Of a DNA stretch of 64,000 bases, positions 8,140-16,933 are shown piece by piece (within the stretch, counting starts at the first letter, position 1; each line of letters starts with the position of its first letter). Under the pieces are notes generated by a model. The model ran no database searches and had not been told where the DNA came from. It saw nothing but the letters and a program-made list of their open reading frames with translations. The stretch is taken from the NCBI GenBank assembly GCA_947458275.1, contig CANGYR010000010.1:44962-108961 (forward strand), given 5' to 3'. This DNA is from Chitinophagaceae bacterium (GTDB lineage Bacteria > Bacteroidota > Bacteroidia > Chitinophagales > Chitinophagaceae). The position numbers were made by a program, and so were the translations under genes.

Positions 8140-8204
8140 TGATTTATTGTATTAGCTAAATATAATATTCCAAGACCCGCCTGAGTGAATCGGACGGGTT
8201 TTTT
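8125..8204 (+). promoter_or_regulatory. Transcription attenuator of the his operon
   Basis: Terminator form: ACCCG-CC (8175-8181) pairs with GG-A-CGGGT (8192-8199), one bulged A, and is followed by TTTTTT (8199-8204). Antiterminator form: CAGGCG (8125-8130) is exactly complementary to CGCCTG (8178-8183). With A8131 bulged, G8132-G8133 can add pairs with C8176-C8177. The two forms compete for 8176-8183. The antiterminator strand sits over the end of the leader frame, so a ribosome that reaches the TAG at 8137 would mask it and allow termination. hisG starts 41 nt after the T-run. Confidence 0.85.
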
Positions 8205-8245
8205 GTTTTATTCATTTCGGTTCATTCAGGCACAAAAACAACATT

Positions 8246-9100
8246 ATGAGTTTGAAAATTGCCATTCAGAAAAGCGGAAGACTCAGCGAGAAATCGCTCG
8301 GCTTGCTGGCAGAATGCGGTATTAAAATCAATAACGGCGATAGAAAGCTGAAGGCAGAAGCCAAAAACTTTCCGGTAGAAGTATTGTTTCTGAGAGACGA
8401 CGATATTCCGCAATATGTGGAACAAGGCGTGGCGGACATCGGCATTCTCGGTGAAAATGAAGTATGGGAAAAAGACAAGAAAGTCAGCGTTGTCAGAAAA
8501 CTGGGTTTTGCTTCATGTAAACTTTCATTGGCTATTCCCAAAGATGAAAAATATACGGGACTCAATTATTTCGAAGGAAAGAAAATTGCTACCAGCTATC
8601 CTAAAATTCTGGAGAAGTTTTTTAAAGAAAAAAAGATCAATGTTATCATTGAAGAAATCGGTGGCAGTGTGGAGATAGCTACAGGAATTGGTTTGGCTGA
8701 TGCCATCTTCGATATCGTTAGTTCAGGAAGTACCTTGCTGATGAACGGACTCAAAGAAGTGGAGGTCGTAACTAAAAGCGAAGCGGTGCTCATCTCAGGG
8801 GAGTCATTGCCTAAAGAAAAACAAGATATCCTGGAAAAGTTGCTTTTCAGAATGGAGGCAACCAAAAAAGCATCTGAAAATAAATACATTTTACTCAATG
8901 CGCCGAATCACTCAATTGAAGCCATTAAAAAATTATTACCGGGCATGAAAGCACCCACCATTTTGCCATTGGCAGATGAAGGATGGAGCAGCATTCACTC
9001 CGTAATCGGTGAAGATGATTTCTGGGAAGTGATTGATCAATTAAAAAAACACGGCGCGCAGGGAATATTGGTAGTGCCTATTGAAAAAATGATTCTTTAA
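8246..9100 (+). CDS. hisG: ATP phosphoribosyltransferase (long form)
   Basis: 284 aa. It catalyses the first committed step of histidine synthesis, ATP + PRPP to phosphoribosyl-ATP. The N-terminal LKIAIQKSGRLSEKSL and GVADIGILGENE begin the catalytic lobes; FDIVSSGSTLLMNGL is the PRPP-binding loop region. Residues ~210-284 form the ACT-like C-terminal domain (ILPLADEGWSSIHSVIGEDDFWEVIDQLKKHGAQGILVVPIEKM is its pattern, here described by its ends), so this is the long, histidine-feedback form that does not need HisZ. It is the first gene of the operon, behind the attenuator. Confidence 0.97.
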   Translation: MSLKIAIQKSGRLSEKSLGLLAECGIKINNGDRKLKAEAKNFPVEVLFLRDDDIPQYVEQGVADIGILGENEVWEKDKKVSVVRKLGFASCKLSLAIPKDEKYTGLNYFEGKKIATSYPKILEKFFKEKKINVIIEEIGGSVEIATGIGLADAIFDIVSSGSTLLMNGLKEVEVVTKSEAVLISGESLPKEKQDILEKLLFRMEATKKASENKYILLNAPNHSIEAIKKLLPGMKAPTILPLADEGWSSIHSVIGEDDFWEVIDQLKKHGAQGILVVPIEKMIL

Positions 9101-9127
9101 AATTAACGAACGAGGAATATTTAATAA

Positions 9128-10450
9128 ATGCAACAGTTTAATAATCCCATAATCGAAACTTGGTCTGAATTGGCTCAAAGGCCGGTAATCGATTTGTCAA
9201 AACTCAATAAAATCGTTGAAAAAGTTTTTGATGAGGTAAAGAATAATGGAGATAAAGCGGTAAAAAAATATACGCTTGAATTTGATAAGGTGGAGACGGA
9301 CGATTTGAGAGTAAGTAAACAACAAATCAACGAATCTGAAAGGTCAATCTCAAAGAGTTTGATTAAAGCGATCAGACAGGCAAAGAGTAATATTGAAAAA
9401 TTTCACGCAGCACAAAAAGAAAAAGTAAAACGCATTGAGACCACCAAAGGAATTCAATGTTGGAGAGAGAGTCGTGCTATTGAGAAAGTAGGCATCTACA
9501 TTCCGGGCGGCAGCGCTCCCCTGTTTTCAACGGTTCTCATGCTCGGCATTCCCGCCAAAATTGCTGGGTGTAAAGAGATTGTTTTATGCACACCTCCTGA
9601 TAAAAACGGCGATATCAATCCGGCTATTTTATTTGCTGCTAAATGTGTAGGAATTCAATCTGTTTTTAAAGTAGGCGGCATTCAAGCCATTGGGGCTATG
9701 ACATTCGGTACGAATACCATTTCTAAAGTGGATAAAATATTCGGTCCGGGCAATCAGTATGTTACCGCTGCTAAACAGCTGTCTCAACAATACGGCGTTG
9801 CCATCGATATGCCGGCTGGCCCGAGTGAAGTGTTGGTGATTGCAGACAAAACCGCTGTGCCTGAATTTGTTGCGGCTGATTTATTGTCGCAGGCCGAACA
9901 TGGTGCAGACAGTCAGGTGATTTTACTTTCTGATAACAAGGAATTTATTACCAAGACAATGAAAGCAGTTGATGATCAACTGGAAGCTTTACCAAGAAAA
10001 GAAATTGCAAAAAAAGCGCTGGACAACAGCAAAGCAATTTTATTGAAGAATATCAATGAGTGTATTGCATTCAGTAATTTGTACGCACCAGAGCATTTGA
10101 TTCTTGCGGTTAAAAATGAAACTAAAATAGGCGATAAAATAATCAATGCCGGTTCTGTGTTTCTTGGCAATTACAGTTGCGAAAGTGCCGGTGATTATGC
10201 CAGCGGTACCAATCATACTTTGCCTACTAACGGTTACGCACGTAACTATAGTGGCGTATCGCTTGACAGTTTCATTAAAAAAATAACTTTTCAAAAAATA
10301 TCAAAGCAGGGGATTAAAAATCTTGGTCCTGCCATAGAATTGATGGCGGAAGCAGAGCAATTGAATGCGCACAAAAATGCAGTCAGCATTCGTCTGGCCA
10401 CTGTCAACAAAACGAAGAAGCGTAAAGTTGCTACTTCATCATCAAAATAA
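9128..10450 (+). CDS. hisD: Histidinol dehydrogenase
   Basis: 440 aa. It performs the last two NAD-dependent oxidations, histidinol to histidine, as a zinc enzyme. Key segments are GIYIPGGSAPLFSTVLMLG, KIFGPGNQYVTAAK, DMPAGPSEVLVIAD, LSQAEHGADSQVIL (Zn and base region), APEHLIL and SAGDYASGTNHTLPT. It lies 27 nt behind hisG. The C-terminal ~15 residues (VNKTKKRKVATSSSK) are basic and poorly conserved in style, an extension past the usual family end. Confidence 0.97.
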   Translation: MQQFNNPIIETWSELAQRPVIDLSKLNKIVEKVFDEVKNNGDKAVKKYTLEFDKVETDDLRVSKQQINESERSISKSLIKAIRQAKSNIEKFHAAQKEKVKRIETTKGIQCWRESRAIEKVGIYIPGGSAPLFSTVLMLGIPAKIAGCKEIVLCTPPDKNGDINPAILFAAKCVGIQSVFKVGGIQAIGAMTFGTNTISKVDKIFGPGNQYVTAAKQLSQQYGVAIDMPAGPSEVLVIADKTAVPEFVAADLLSQAEHGADSQVILLSDNKEFITKTMKAVDDQLEALPRKEIAKKALDNSKAILLKNINECIAFSNLYAPEHLILAVKNETKIGDKIINAGSVFLGNYSCESAGDYASGTNHTLPTNGYARNYSGVSLDSFIKKITFQKISKQGIKNLGPAIELMAEAEQLNAHKNAVSIRLATVNKTKKRKVATSSSK

Positions 10451-10456
10451 CTGAAC

Positions 10457-11470
10457 ATGCAATCGTTTGATTTATATAAATATGTTCGTCCGAATATTGT
10501 TTCGCTAAAACCTTATTCCAGCGCAAGAGACGAGTTTAAAGGGAAAGAAGGCATTTTTCTGGATGCCAATGAAAATCCCATCGGAGCACTCAACAGGTAT
10601 CCGGATCCTTATCAGGTTGAATTGAAAGCGGCTTTGAGTAAGATAAAAAATGTTGCACCTGAAAATATTTTTATCGGCAACGGAAGTGATGAAGTGATTG
10701 ACCTTGTGTATAGAATTTTTTGTGATATTGATAAAGATGTAGTTATTACTTGTCCGCCTACCTATGGCATGTATGAAGTGTCGGCCAACATCAATAATAT
10801 TCCCATTATCAATATTCCGCTGACAAATGATTTCGAATTGGATGTAGATAAAATTCTTTCAACCAAAGCAAAAATCGTTTTTGTCTGCTCGCCCAACAAT
10901 CCCACCGCCAATAGTTTAAAAAACATTGAATACATCATTCAAAAATTTGACGGTATTGTTTTTGTAGACGAGGCCTATATTGATTTCAGCGAGCAACGAT
11001 CATTGCTGGAAAAAATCAACGAATACCCCAATCTGATTGTATCACAGACATTCAGTAAAGCATGGGGCATGGCAGCAGTAAGAGTAGGAACGGCCTATGC
11101 AAGCAAAGAGATTATTGGTTTGTATAATAAGGTTAAACCGCCGTATAATGTTAGTCTGCTCAATCAGCAAGCCGTCATTGATGCGATGAAAAATATAGAA
11201 TTATTTGAAAAAAATACAGCACTCATTCTCTCACAAAGAGAATGGCTGCACAAGGAATTATCGTCACTTGGTATCGTGAAGAAAATATATCCTTCCGATG
11301 CTAATTTTTTGTTGGTAGAGGTCACGGATGCTGATTTTATTTATAATACACTGGCAAACAAAAAAATTGTCACACGCAACAGAAACAGCGTAGTGAAAAA
11401 TTGTATTCGGATAACAGTCGGTACCCCCGATGAGAATATTGAATTGATTAATGCAATGAAAAAAATATAA
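10457..11470 (+). CDS. hisC: Histidinol-phosphate aminotransferase
   Basis: 337 aa, a PLP fold-type I aminotransferase converting imidazole-acetol phosphate and glutamate to histidinol phosphate. DANENPIG marks the N-terminus, CSPNNPTAN and [11 protein letters not shown] the cofactor-binding strands, and K201 in [16 protein letters not shown] the Schiff-base lysine. The final [15 protein letters not shown] is typical. It starts 6 nt after hisD. At 337 residues it is slightly short for the family but complete. Confidence 0.97.
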   Translation: MQSFDLYKYVRPNIVSLKPYSSARDEFKGKEGIFLDANENPIGALNRYPDPYQVELKAALSKIKNVAPENIFIGNGSDEVIDLVYRIFCDIDKDVVITCPPTYGMYEVSANINNIPIINIPLTNDFELDVDKILSTKAKIVFVCSPNNPTANSLKNIEYIIQKFDGIVFVDEAYIDFSEQRSLLEKINEYPNLIVSQTFSKAWGMAAVRVGTAYASKEIIGLYNKVKPPYNVSLLNQQAVIDAMKNIELFEKNTALILSQREWLHKELSSLGIVKKIYPSDANFLLVEVTDADFIYNTLANKKIVTRNRNSVVKNCIRITVGTPDENIELINAMKKI

Positions 11471-11480
11471 CATAATCAAA

Positions 11481-12572
11481 ATGAAAAAGCTTTTATTCAT
11501 CGATAGAGACGGTACGCTGATTATAGAGCCACCGGTTGATTTTCAGGTTGATAGTCTGGATAAACTTGAATTCTATCCTGAAGTATTTCAGTACCTGTCG
11601 CGCATTGTAAAGGAACTCGATTATGAATTGATTATGGTAACCAATCAGGATGGATTGGGGACAGATTCTTTTCCGGAGGATACATTCTGGCCTGCACAGA
11701 ATAAAGTCATCAAAGCATTTGAGAATGAAGGAATTAAATTTTCTGAAATATTGATTGATCGTTCTTTTGCACATGAGAACATGCCCACGCGCAAGCCGGG
11801 AACAGGGTTGCTTACGCACTATCTGAAAGGGAATTATGACTTGGCGAATTCCTATGTTATAGGCGACAGAAAAACGGATGTAGAATTGGCCAACAATATA
11901 GGATGTAAATCTATTTTTATTGCTGCTGAAAACCATCCTGAGTCGGCACTAACTACAACGAAATGGAGTGATATCTATACCTTCCTTTCTTCTCAACCCA
12001 GAAAGGCAAAAGTGCAGCGCAATACTTCCGAGACAAAAATCAGTATTGAATTGAATCTGGATGGTGCCGGTAAAAGTCAGATTTCAACGGGACTTGGATT
12101 TTTTGATCATATGCTGGAGCAGATTGCCAAACACGGCAATATGGATTTGAACATTCATGTTGATGGCGATCTCCACATAGATGAGCATCACACTATTGAA
12201 GATGTGGCCATCAGTTTAGGAGAAGCGTTTCTCAAAGCCCTCGGCACAAAAAAAGGCATTGAGCGTTACGGCTTCTTATTACCCATGGATGATTGTCTGG
12301 CTCAGGTAGCTATTGATTTTGGCGGAAGACCCTGGTTGGTATGGGAGGTGGATTTTAAAAGAGAAAAAATTGGTGAAATGCCCACGGAGATGTTTATGCA
12401 TTTCTTCAAATCATTCAGCGACAATGCAAAATGCAATCTGAATATCAAAGCTGAAGGAGATAATGAACACCATAAGATAGAAGCTATTTTCAAAGCATTC
12501 ACCAAAGCCATCAGAATGGCGGTGTCAAAAACCGGAAATTTTAGCATCCCCAGTACGAAAGGAGTATTATGA
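11481..12572 (+). CDS. hisB: Bifunctional histidinol-phosphatase / imidazoleglycerol-phosphate dehydratase
   Basis: 363 aa fusion. Residues 1-165 are a HAD phosphatase (D8 and D10 in [28 protein letters not shown]). Residues ~175-363 are IGP dehydratase with the metal motifs [13 protein letters not shown] and DEHHTIEDV and the second set DNEHHKIEA. The zinc-binding Cys/His loop described for the E. coli phosphatase domain is not present: the equivalent segment reads [15 protein letters not shown]. The 3' end overlaps hisH (ATGA), implying translational coupling. Confidence 0.96.
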   Translation: MKKLLFIDRDGTLIIEPPVDFQVDSLDKLEFYPEVFQYLSRIVKELDYELIMVTNQDGLGTDSFPEDTFWPAQNKVIKAFENEGIKFSEILIDRSFAHENMPTRKPGTGLLTHYLKGNYDLANSYVIGDRKTDVELANNIGCKSIFIAAENHPESALTTTKWSDIYTFLSSQPRKAKVQRNTSETKISIELNLDGAGKSQISTGLGFFDHMLEQIAKHGNMDLNIHVDGDLHIDEHHTIEDVAISLGEAFLKALGTKKGIERYGFLLPMDDCLAQVAIDFGGRPWLVWEVDFKREKIGEMPTEMFMHFFKSFSDNAKCNLNIKAEGDNEHHKIEAIFKAFTKAIRMAVSKTGNFSIPSTKGVL

Positions 12573-13153
12573 TAGTGATTATTAAATACAATGCGGGCAA
12601 TATTGAATCTGTAAAAAATGCTGTAGAGCGTTTGGGATTTGAATGTGTGGTGTCGGACAATAAAGAAGAGATATTGAAAGCGGATAAAATTATTTTTCCC
12701 GGTGTGGGTGAAGCGGGCTCTGCGATGAAATATCTCAGAGAAAGAAAAATGGATGAACTCATTCTTTCCCTAAAGCAGCCGGTATTGGGTATTTGTCTGG
12801 GACAGCAACTGATGTGTAAACATTCAGAAGAAGGAGATACAGCTTGTCTCGGTATTTTTGATGCAAGCGTGAAAAAATTCCCCCCGCTGGATACCGTTCC
12901 CCACATGGGTTGGAATAACCTTCACGCTCTGAAGTCTCCATTGTTTACCGGCATCGGCGAAAACGACGATGTATATTTTGTACACAGTTATTATGCGGAA
13001 CAGACTAAGGAAACGATAGCGCTTTGTGATTATATACTTCCTTTTAGTGCGGCAATGCAAAAAGATAATTTCTATGCCACACAGTTTCATCCGGAAAAAT
13101 CTGCCGGCGTGGGAGAAAAAATATTGTTGAATTTTTTAAATATTAATAGATGA
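12569..13153 (+). CDS. hisH: Imidazole glycerol phosphate synthase, glutaminase subunit
   Basis: 194 aa class-I glutamine amidotransferase that feeds ammonia to HisF. The nucleophile is C76 (GICLGQQLM), with H174 and E176 in [10 protein letters not shown] completing the triad; GVGEAGSAM is the oxyanion region. Its ATG overlaps the hisB stop and its stop overlaps the hisA start, each as ATGA, so it is translated from within the coupled hisB-H-A-F-IE block. Confidence 0.96.
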   Translation: MIVIIKYNAGNIESVKNAVERLGFECVVSDNKEEILKADKIIFPGVGEAGSAMKYLRERKMDELILSLKQPVLGICLGQQLMCKHSEEGDTACLGIFDASVKKFPPLDTVPHMGWNNLHALKSPLFTGIGENDDVYFVHSYYAEQTKETIALCDYILPFSAAMQKDNFYATQFHPEKSAGVGEKILLNFLNINR

Positions 13154-13863
13154 GGATTATTCCTGCGATAGATATCATCAATGGAAAGTGTGTGCGGCTC
13201 ACCAAGGGAGACTATGCCACTCAAAAAATTTATAATGAAAATCCTTTAGAGGTAGCTAAGGAATTTGAAGATAACGGTATCGAATACCTGCATTTGGTGG
13301 ATTTGGACGGCGCGAAATCTTCGCATATAGTCAATCATAAAGTTTTGTATGCTATTTCAACTGCAACGAAACTGAAAATTGATTTTGGTGGCGGATTGAA
13401 ATCAAATGAAGATGTACGCATTGCATTTGAAAATGGCGCATCGCAAATTACAGGCGGAAGCATTGCTGTTAAAAATCCGACTCTGTTTAAGGAATGGATA
13501 GCAAAATATGGAGCAGAAAAAATTATTTTGGGTGCCGATGCCAACAACAGGAAAATAGCCACTTCCGGCTGGCTGGAAAGCTCAGAGAAAGACGTGGTGG
13601 ATTTCATTGCCGGATATCATACCGAAGGCATTGAATATGTGGTGTGTACTGATATCTCTAAAGATGGCATGTTGGGCGGAGCTGCAAATGAATTATACGA
13701 AGAGATTTTATCGAAAGTAAAAATCAAGCTTATTGCCAGTGGAGGAGTTTCCTGCATGAATGATTTACATTCGCTGAAACAAATCGGCTGCGATGGAGCT
13801 ATCGTTGGTAAGGCAATCTATGAAGGGAAAATTAGTTTAAAAGAGTTGAGTACATTATGTTGA
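13150..13863 (+). CDS. hisA: ProFAR isomerase
   Basis: 237 aa (beta/alpha)8 barrel. It isomerises the phosphoribosyl-formimino intermediate to its ribulosyl form. The general acid/base residues are D8 ([14 protein letters not shown]) and the Asp in [11 protein letters not shown]. The phosphate-binding loops [12 protein letters not shown] and [12 protein letters not shown] occur in the two half-barrels. It overlaps hisH by 4 nt and hisF by 7 nt. Confidence 0.96.
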   Translation: MRIIPAIDIINGKCVRLTKGDYATQKIYNENPLEVAKEFEDNGIEYLHLVDLDGAKSSHIVNHKVLYAISTATKLKIDFGGGLKSNEDVRIAFENGASQITGGSIAVKNPTLFKEWIAKYGAEKIILGADANNRKIATSGWLESSEKDVVDFIAGYHTEGIEYVVCTDISKDGMLGGAANELYEEILSKVKIKLIASGGVSCMNDLHSLKQIGCDGAIVGKAIYEGKISLKELSTLC

Positions 13864-14609
13864 AAAAACGCATCATACCTTGTCTGGATATAAAAGACGG
13901 CAGAACCGTAAAGGGAGTGAACTTTATTGATATCCGTGATGCCGGTGATCCGATTGAGTTGGCGAAGCGATATATAGATGAAGGCGCTGATGAGCTGGTA
14001 TTTTTGGATATTACCGCCACTATTGAAAAAAGAAAAACACTGGCGGAGTTGGTGAAAAGAATTGCACGTGAGATAAACATTCCTTTTACCGTTGGCGGCG
14101 GCATCAATTCATTGGAAGATGCTAAAGCTGTTATTCATGCGGGTGCAGATAAAGTGAGTATCAATTCTTCCGCAGTTAAAAATCCTTCGTTGATTACCGA
14201 GATTGCCAATGAGTTTGGCGCTCAATGTGTGGTAGTGGCGATAGATGTAAAAAATGAAACCGATGGCTGGAAAGTATATGTGAGTGGAGGAAAAATACCT
14301 ACGGGGATTGATGCTGTTGAATGGGCGGTGCAGGCTGAAGAGCGGGGAGCGGGAGAGATATTACTGACATCAATGAATAACGATGGAACAAAATCGGGCT
14401 TTGCCATTGAAATAACAGATGCAATCAGCAAAGCGGTGAACATACCGGTTATTGCTTCAGGCGGTGCAGGAGAGAAAGTTCATTTTAAAGAGGTGTTTGA
14501 ACAAACAAAAGCTTCGGCCGCACTGGCAGCCAGTATTTTTCATTTTGGTGAAATTCCAATTCCGGAATTAAAAATATATTTACAACAAGAAAATATCCCC
14601 ATACGATGA
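13857..14609 (+). CDS. hisF: Imidazole glycerol phosphate synthase, cyclase subunit
   Basis: 250 aa barrel, partner of HisH; it produces IGP and the purine intermediate AICAR. D11 ([13 protein letters not shown]) and the Asp in [10 protein letters not shown] are the catalytic pair. [13 protein letters not shown] and [13 protein letters not shown] bind the two phosphates. Its start lies inside hisA and its stop overlaps hisIE (ATGA), continuing the coupled translation block. Confidence 0.97.
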   Translation: MLKKRIIPCLDIKDGRTVKGVNFIDIRDAGDPIELAKRYIDEGADELVFLDITATIEKRKTLAELVKRIAREINIPFTVGGGINSLEDAKAVIHAGADKVSINSSAVKNPSLITEIANEFGAQCVVVAIDVKNETDGWKVYVSGGKIPTGIDAVEWAVQAEERGAGEILLTSMNNDGTKSGFAIEITDAISKAVNIPVIASGGAGEKVHFKEVFEQTKASAALAASIFHFGEIPIPELKIYLQQENIPIR

Positions 14610-15196
14610 GTATAGATTTTAATAAAGTAAACGGACTGGTACCTGTCATCATTCAGGACAACCAAACATTGCAGGTGCTGATGCTCGGTTATATGAATGA
14701 AGAGGCATTGAATAAAACCAGGCAGGAAGGAAAAGTTACTTTTTTCAGCAGAAGTAAAAATCGTTTGTGGACCAAAGGAGAGTCCTCAGGAAATTTTCTT
14801 TCAGTAGATGACATCAAAGAGGATTGTGACAATGACACAATTTTAATTAAAGCTACACCGGCAGGCCCTACCTGTCATGCCGGAACAGTTTCTTGTTTTA
14901 ATGAAGATACGAGCAAAGGTTTTTTATATCAATTAGAAAAAACCATTGCGCAAAGAATTGACAGTAATGATGAAGATTCTTATACCAATAAGTTATATAA
15001 AAGAGGTATCAATAAAGTAGCGCAAAAAGTGGGAGAGGAAGCCGTTGAGTTGGTGATTGAGTCGAAAGACAATAACGAGGAGTTGTTTAAAAATGAGGCG
15101 GCAGATTTATTGTATCATTTACTGATATTATTGAAAGCAAAAAAGATTCAATTGCAGGATATTGAAGCTGTATTAAAATCAAGAATAAAAAAATAA
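14606..15196 (+). CDS. hisIE: Phosphoribosyl-AMP cyclohydrolase / phosphoribosyl-ATP pyrophosphatase
   Basis: 196 aa fusion catalysing steps 2 and 3. The HisI half (1-~105) shows [33 protein letters not shown] and [12 protein letters not shown], with the zinc-binding cysteines. The HisE half (~108-196) shows [23 protein letters not shown] and [14 protein letters not shown]. It completes the pathway: with HisG, D, C, B, H, A and F all steps from PRPP to histidine are encoded here. Confidence 0.97.
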   Translation: MSIDFNKVNGLVPVIIQDNQTLQVLMLGYMNEEALNKTRQEGKVTFFSRSKNRLWTKGESSGNFLSVDDIKEDCDNDTILIKATPAGPTCHAGTVSCFNEDTSKGFLYQLEKTIAQRIDSNDEDSYTNKLYKRGINKVAQKVGEEAVELVIESKDNNEELFKNEAADLLYHLLILLKAKKIQLQDIEAVLKSRIKK

Positions 15197-15200
15197 TAAA

Positions 15201-15908
15201 TTGGCATTCAATACTTCTGTCTTTAAAACACGTGCGCTTACTGCGCTGGTATTCGTTGGAGTTATGTCCGCCGGATTGTTTACCAATGGTTACGCATTCA
15301 TTGCTTTGTTTACAATCGTTATGTTTGGCTGCATATATGAACTGTATAAATTAATCATTAAAATTGAAAAGATTAGTGACCGCACTTTTTTGCCGTTGTC
15401 TGTTTTATATATAATATTTCCTGTCTTCTTATTGATTGATTTGGGGTTAAATGGAAATGTTTATATACATAAAGGCGCAGATCATTTTTCTCCTGCTGAT
15501 TATTCGCCATTGTTTCCCTGCGCCATTATTTTTTCTATCTGGATAAATGATACCATGGCTTATATCGTTGGTTCGTTGATTGGCAAGACACCGCTTTCTT
15601 CTGTTTCGCCGAAAAAAACATGGGAGGGAACCATAGGCGGTGTGCTATTGAGTGTTGTTGTCATTGGTCTTGCCGGAAGATATTTACCTATTGCGCAGGC
15701 GCTCTCCTCAATCCATTGGTTCGCTATTGCTGCGATAGCAGCTGTTTTCGGCACATTGGGAGATTTATTTGAGAGCAAACTAAAAAGACTGGCCGATGTG
15801 AAAGACAGCGGCAGCTTCATGCCGGGGCATGGCGGATTTCTCGACAGATTTGATTCTTTGTTGATTGCCGTTCCATTTGTATGGATGTATATTCAATTAA
15901 TTTGCTGA
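15201..15908 (+). CDS. cdsA: Phosphatidate cytidylyltransferase
   Basis: 235 aa integral membrane enzyme making CDP-diacylglycerol from phosphatidate and CTP. At least five hydrophobic segments are visible. The family signature is clear: GKTPLSSVSPKKTWEGTIGG, GDLFESKLKR and FMPGHGGFLDRFDSL. The only sensible start is a TTG at 15201, 4 nt behind the hisIE stop; the first in-frame ATG lies past the first helix. The spacing suggests transcription with the his operon. The next phospholipid gene (psd) follows after 53 bp, with its own promoter-like box. Confidence 0.93.
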   Translation: MAFNTSVFKTRALTALVFVGVMSAGLFTNGYAFIALFTIVMFGCIYELYKLIIKIEKISDRTFLPLSVLYIIFPVFLLIDLGLNGNVYIHKGADHFSPADYSPLFPCAIIFSIWINDTMAYIVGSLIGKTPLSSVSPKKTWEGTIGGVLLSVVVIGLAGRYLPIAQALSSIHWFAIAAIAAVFGTLGDLFESKLKRLADVKDSGSFMPGHGGFLDRFDSLLIAVPFVWMYIQLIC

Positions 15909-15936
15909 TATCACACCATGTATTACAACACAATTG

Positions 15937-15944
15937 TACATTTG
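15937..15944 (+). promoter_or_regulatory. Candidate -7 box of the psd promoter
   Basis: TACATTTG, an exact TAnnTTTG match, lies 17 nt before the psd ATG. That is the same box and spacing as the his leader promoter. No clear -33 TTG was found. Confidence 0.45.
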
Positions 15945-15961
15945 CGTTCTAAAATTTAAAT

Positions 15962-16618
15962 ATGACTATTCACAAAGAAGGATATAAGACGATTACCCTC
16001 ATAGGAATCATTGTAGCATTCATCAACCTGCTTTCCTGGAAATTTTTATGTGAAAATTATTGTTGGCTTACATGGTCTATCCTTGTAATATCAATAGGAT
16101 TCTTTCTTTTTATTGTTTCATTTTTTCGGATACCATCCCGCAAACTAACCATTGATGATACATTAATCATTGCCCCGGCAGATGGAAAGGTGGTGGTGAT
16201 AGAGGAAACCATTGACAATGAATATTTCAAATCCAAAAGATTGCAGGTCTCTATTTTTATGAGTCCGGCCAATGTACACGTAAACAGAAACCCCATCAAT
16301 GGAGAGGTGGTGTACAATCAATACCATAAAGGTAAATACCTGGTGGCCTGGGACCCGAAATCCTCTACAGAAAACGAGCGCCATTCTGTTGTACTTAAAA
16401 GGGGAGAAAAGGAGATTTTAGTTAAACAGATAGCTGGTGCGTTGGCAAAGCGAATAGTTAACTATCTCGCTGTGGGTCAAAGCGTTAAGCAAGGCGAAGA
16501 GCTCGGGTTTATTAAATTTGGCAGCAGGGTGGATCTTTTATTGCCGGTAGGCACAAAGCTAAATGTTCAACTGAATGAGCATGTAAAGGGTGGCGTTACA
16601 GTAATTGGCACGCTTTAA
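15962..16618 (+). CDS. psd: Phosphatidylserine decarboxylase (short, pyruvoyl type)
   Basis: 218 aa. It decarboxylates phosphatidylserine to phosphatidylethanolamine at the inner membrane. Two hydrophobic segments (~11-29 and ~36-54) anchor the protein. The self-cleavage site is G187-S188 in KFGSRVDLLLP; S188 would become the pyruvoyl group. IAPADGKVVVI, FMSPANVHVNRNPINGEV and WDPKSSTENERHS are family motifs of the short Psd type. It is adjacent to cdsA, which supplies the same pathway. Confidence 0.93.
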   Translation: MTIHKEGYKTITLIGIIVAFINLLSWKFLCENYCWLTWSILVISIGFFLFIVSFFRIPSRKLTIDDTLIIAPADGKVVVIEETIDNEYFKSKRLQVSIFMSPANVHVNRNPINGEVVYNQYHKGKYLVAWDPKSSTENERHSVVLKRGEKEILVKQIAGALAKRIVNYLAVGQSVKQGEELGFIKFGSRVDLLLPVGTKLNVQLNEHVKGGVTVIGTL

Positions 16619-16634
16619 TTTATTCCGGAAAACA

Positions 16635-16665
16635 TTGTGTATCATTTTTAAATTTTGTACATTTA
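16635..16665 (+). promoter_or_regulatory. Candidate promoter of the small Cys/Lys-rich gene
   Basis: TTG at 16635-16637 and TACATTTA at 16658-16665, 20 nt apart, fit the Bacteroidota -33/-7 arrangement with one mismatch in the -7 box. The ATG follows at 16685. Confidence 0.45.
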
Positions 16666-16684
16666 CTTTCTAAAATTTATTAAA

Positions 16685-16882
16685 ATGAAAAAATTATTTT
16701 TATTGGCAACAGCCGCTTTCCTTGTAACAGGAGTTGCTATGGCAGGAAATGATAAAGGCAAAAAGAAAAAATGCTGCAAAACTTCAAAAGCTTGCTGCAA
16801 AAAGTCTGAATCAAAATCTTGCAGTAAAGACAGCAAAACTGCTGAAGTAAGTGCAGATAAAAAAGCAGAAGCTGGTCAATAG
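16685..16882 (+). CDS. Small secreted Cys/Lys-rich protein of unknown function
   Basis: 65 aa. Residues 1-20 form a classical signal peptide ending AMA before G21. The mature ~45 residues are very rich in Lys, Ser and Cys: C30-C31, C37-C38 and C46 in a KKCCKTSKACCKK arrangement, then an acidic/alanine-rich tail. Paired cysteines in a basic context could bind a metal ion or form disulfides; no family is recognised. It has its own promoter-like signal and an excellent terminator, so it is an independent, possibly highly expressed, transcription unit. An upstream ATG at 16655 would add 10 residues that spoil the signal peptide. Confidence 0.7.
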   Translation: MKKLFLLATAAFLVTGVAMAGNDKGKKKKCCKTSKACCKKSESKSCSKDSKTAEVSADKKAEAGQ

Positions 16883-16905
16883 TCTTTGTCAGATTAAAAC
16901 TTTAA

Positions 16906-16928
16906 CCCTCCCGTCGGAGGGTTTTTTT
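16906..16928 (+). terminator. Rho-independent terminator
   Basis: CCCTCC (16906-16911) pairs with GGAGGG (16916-16921) across CGTC and is followed by seven Ts (16922-16928). It closes the small Cys-rich gene. Confidence 0.85.
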
Positions 16929-16933
16929 ATGCC

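Noticed and set aside
7746..8245. Possible tRNA or structured RNA gene in the his spacer
   Set aside because: Hairpins are short, independent palindromes; no cloverleaf or T-loop sequence was found.
11493..11936. 147-codon minus-strand frame
   Set aside because: Antisense to the conserved HAD domain of hisB.
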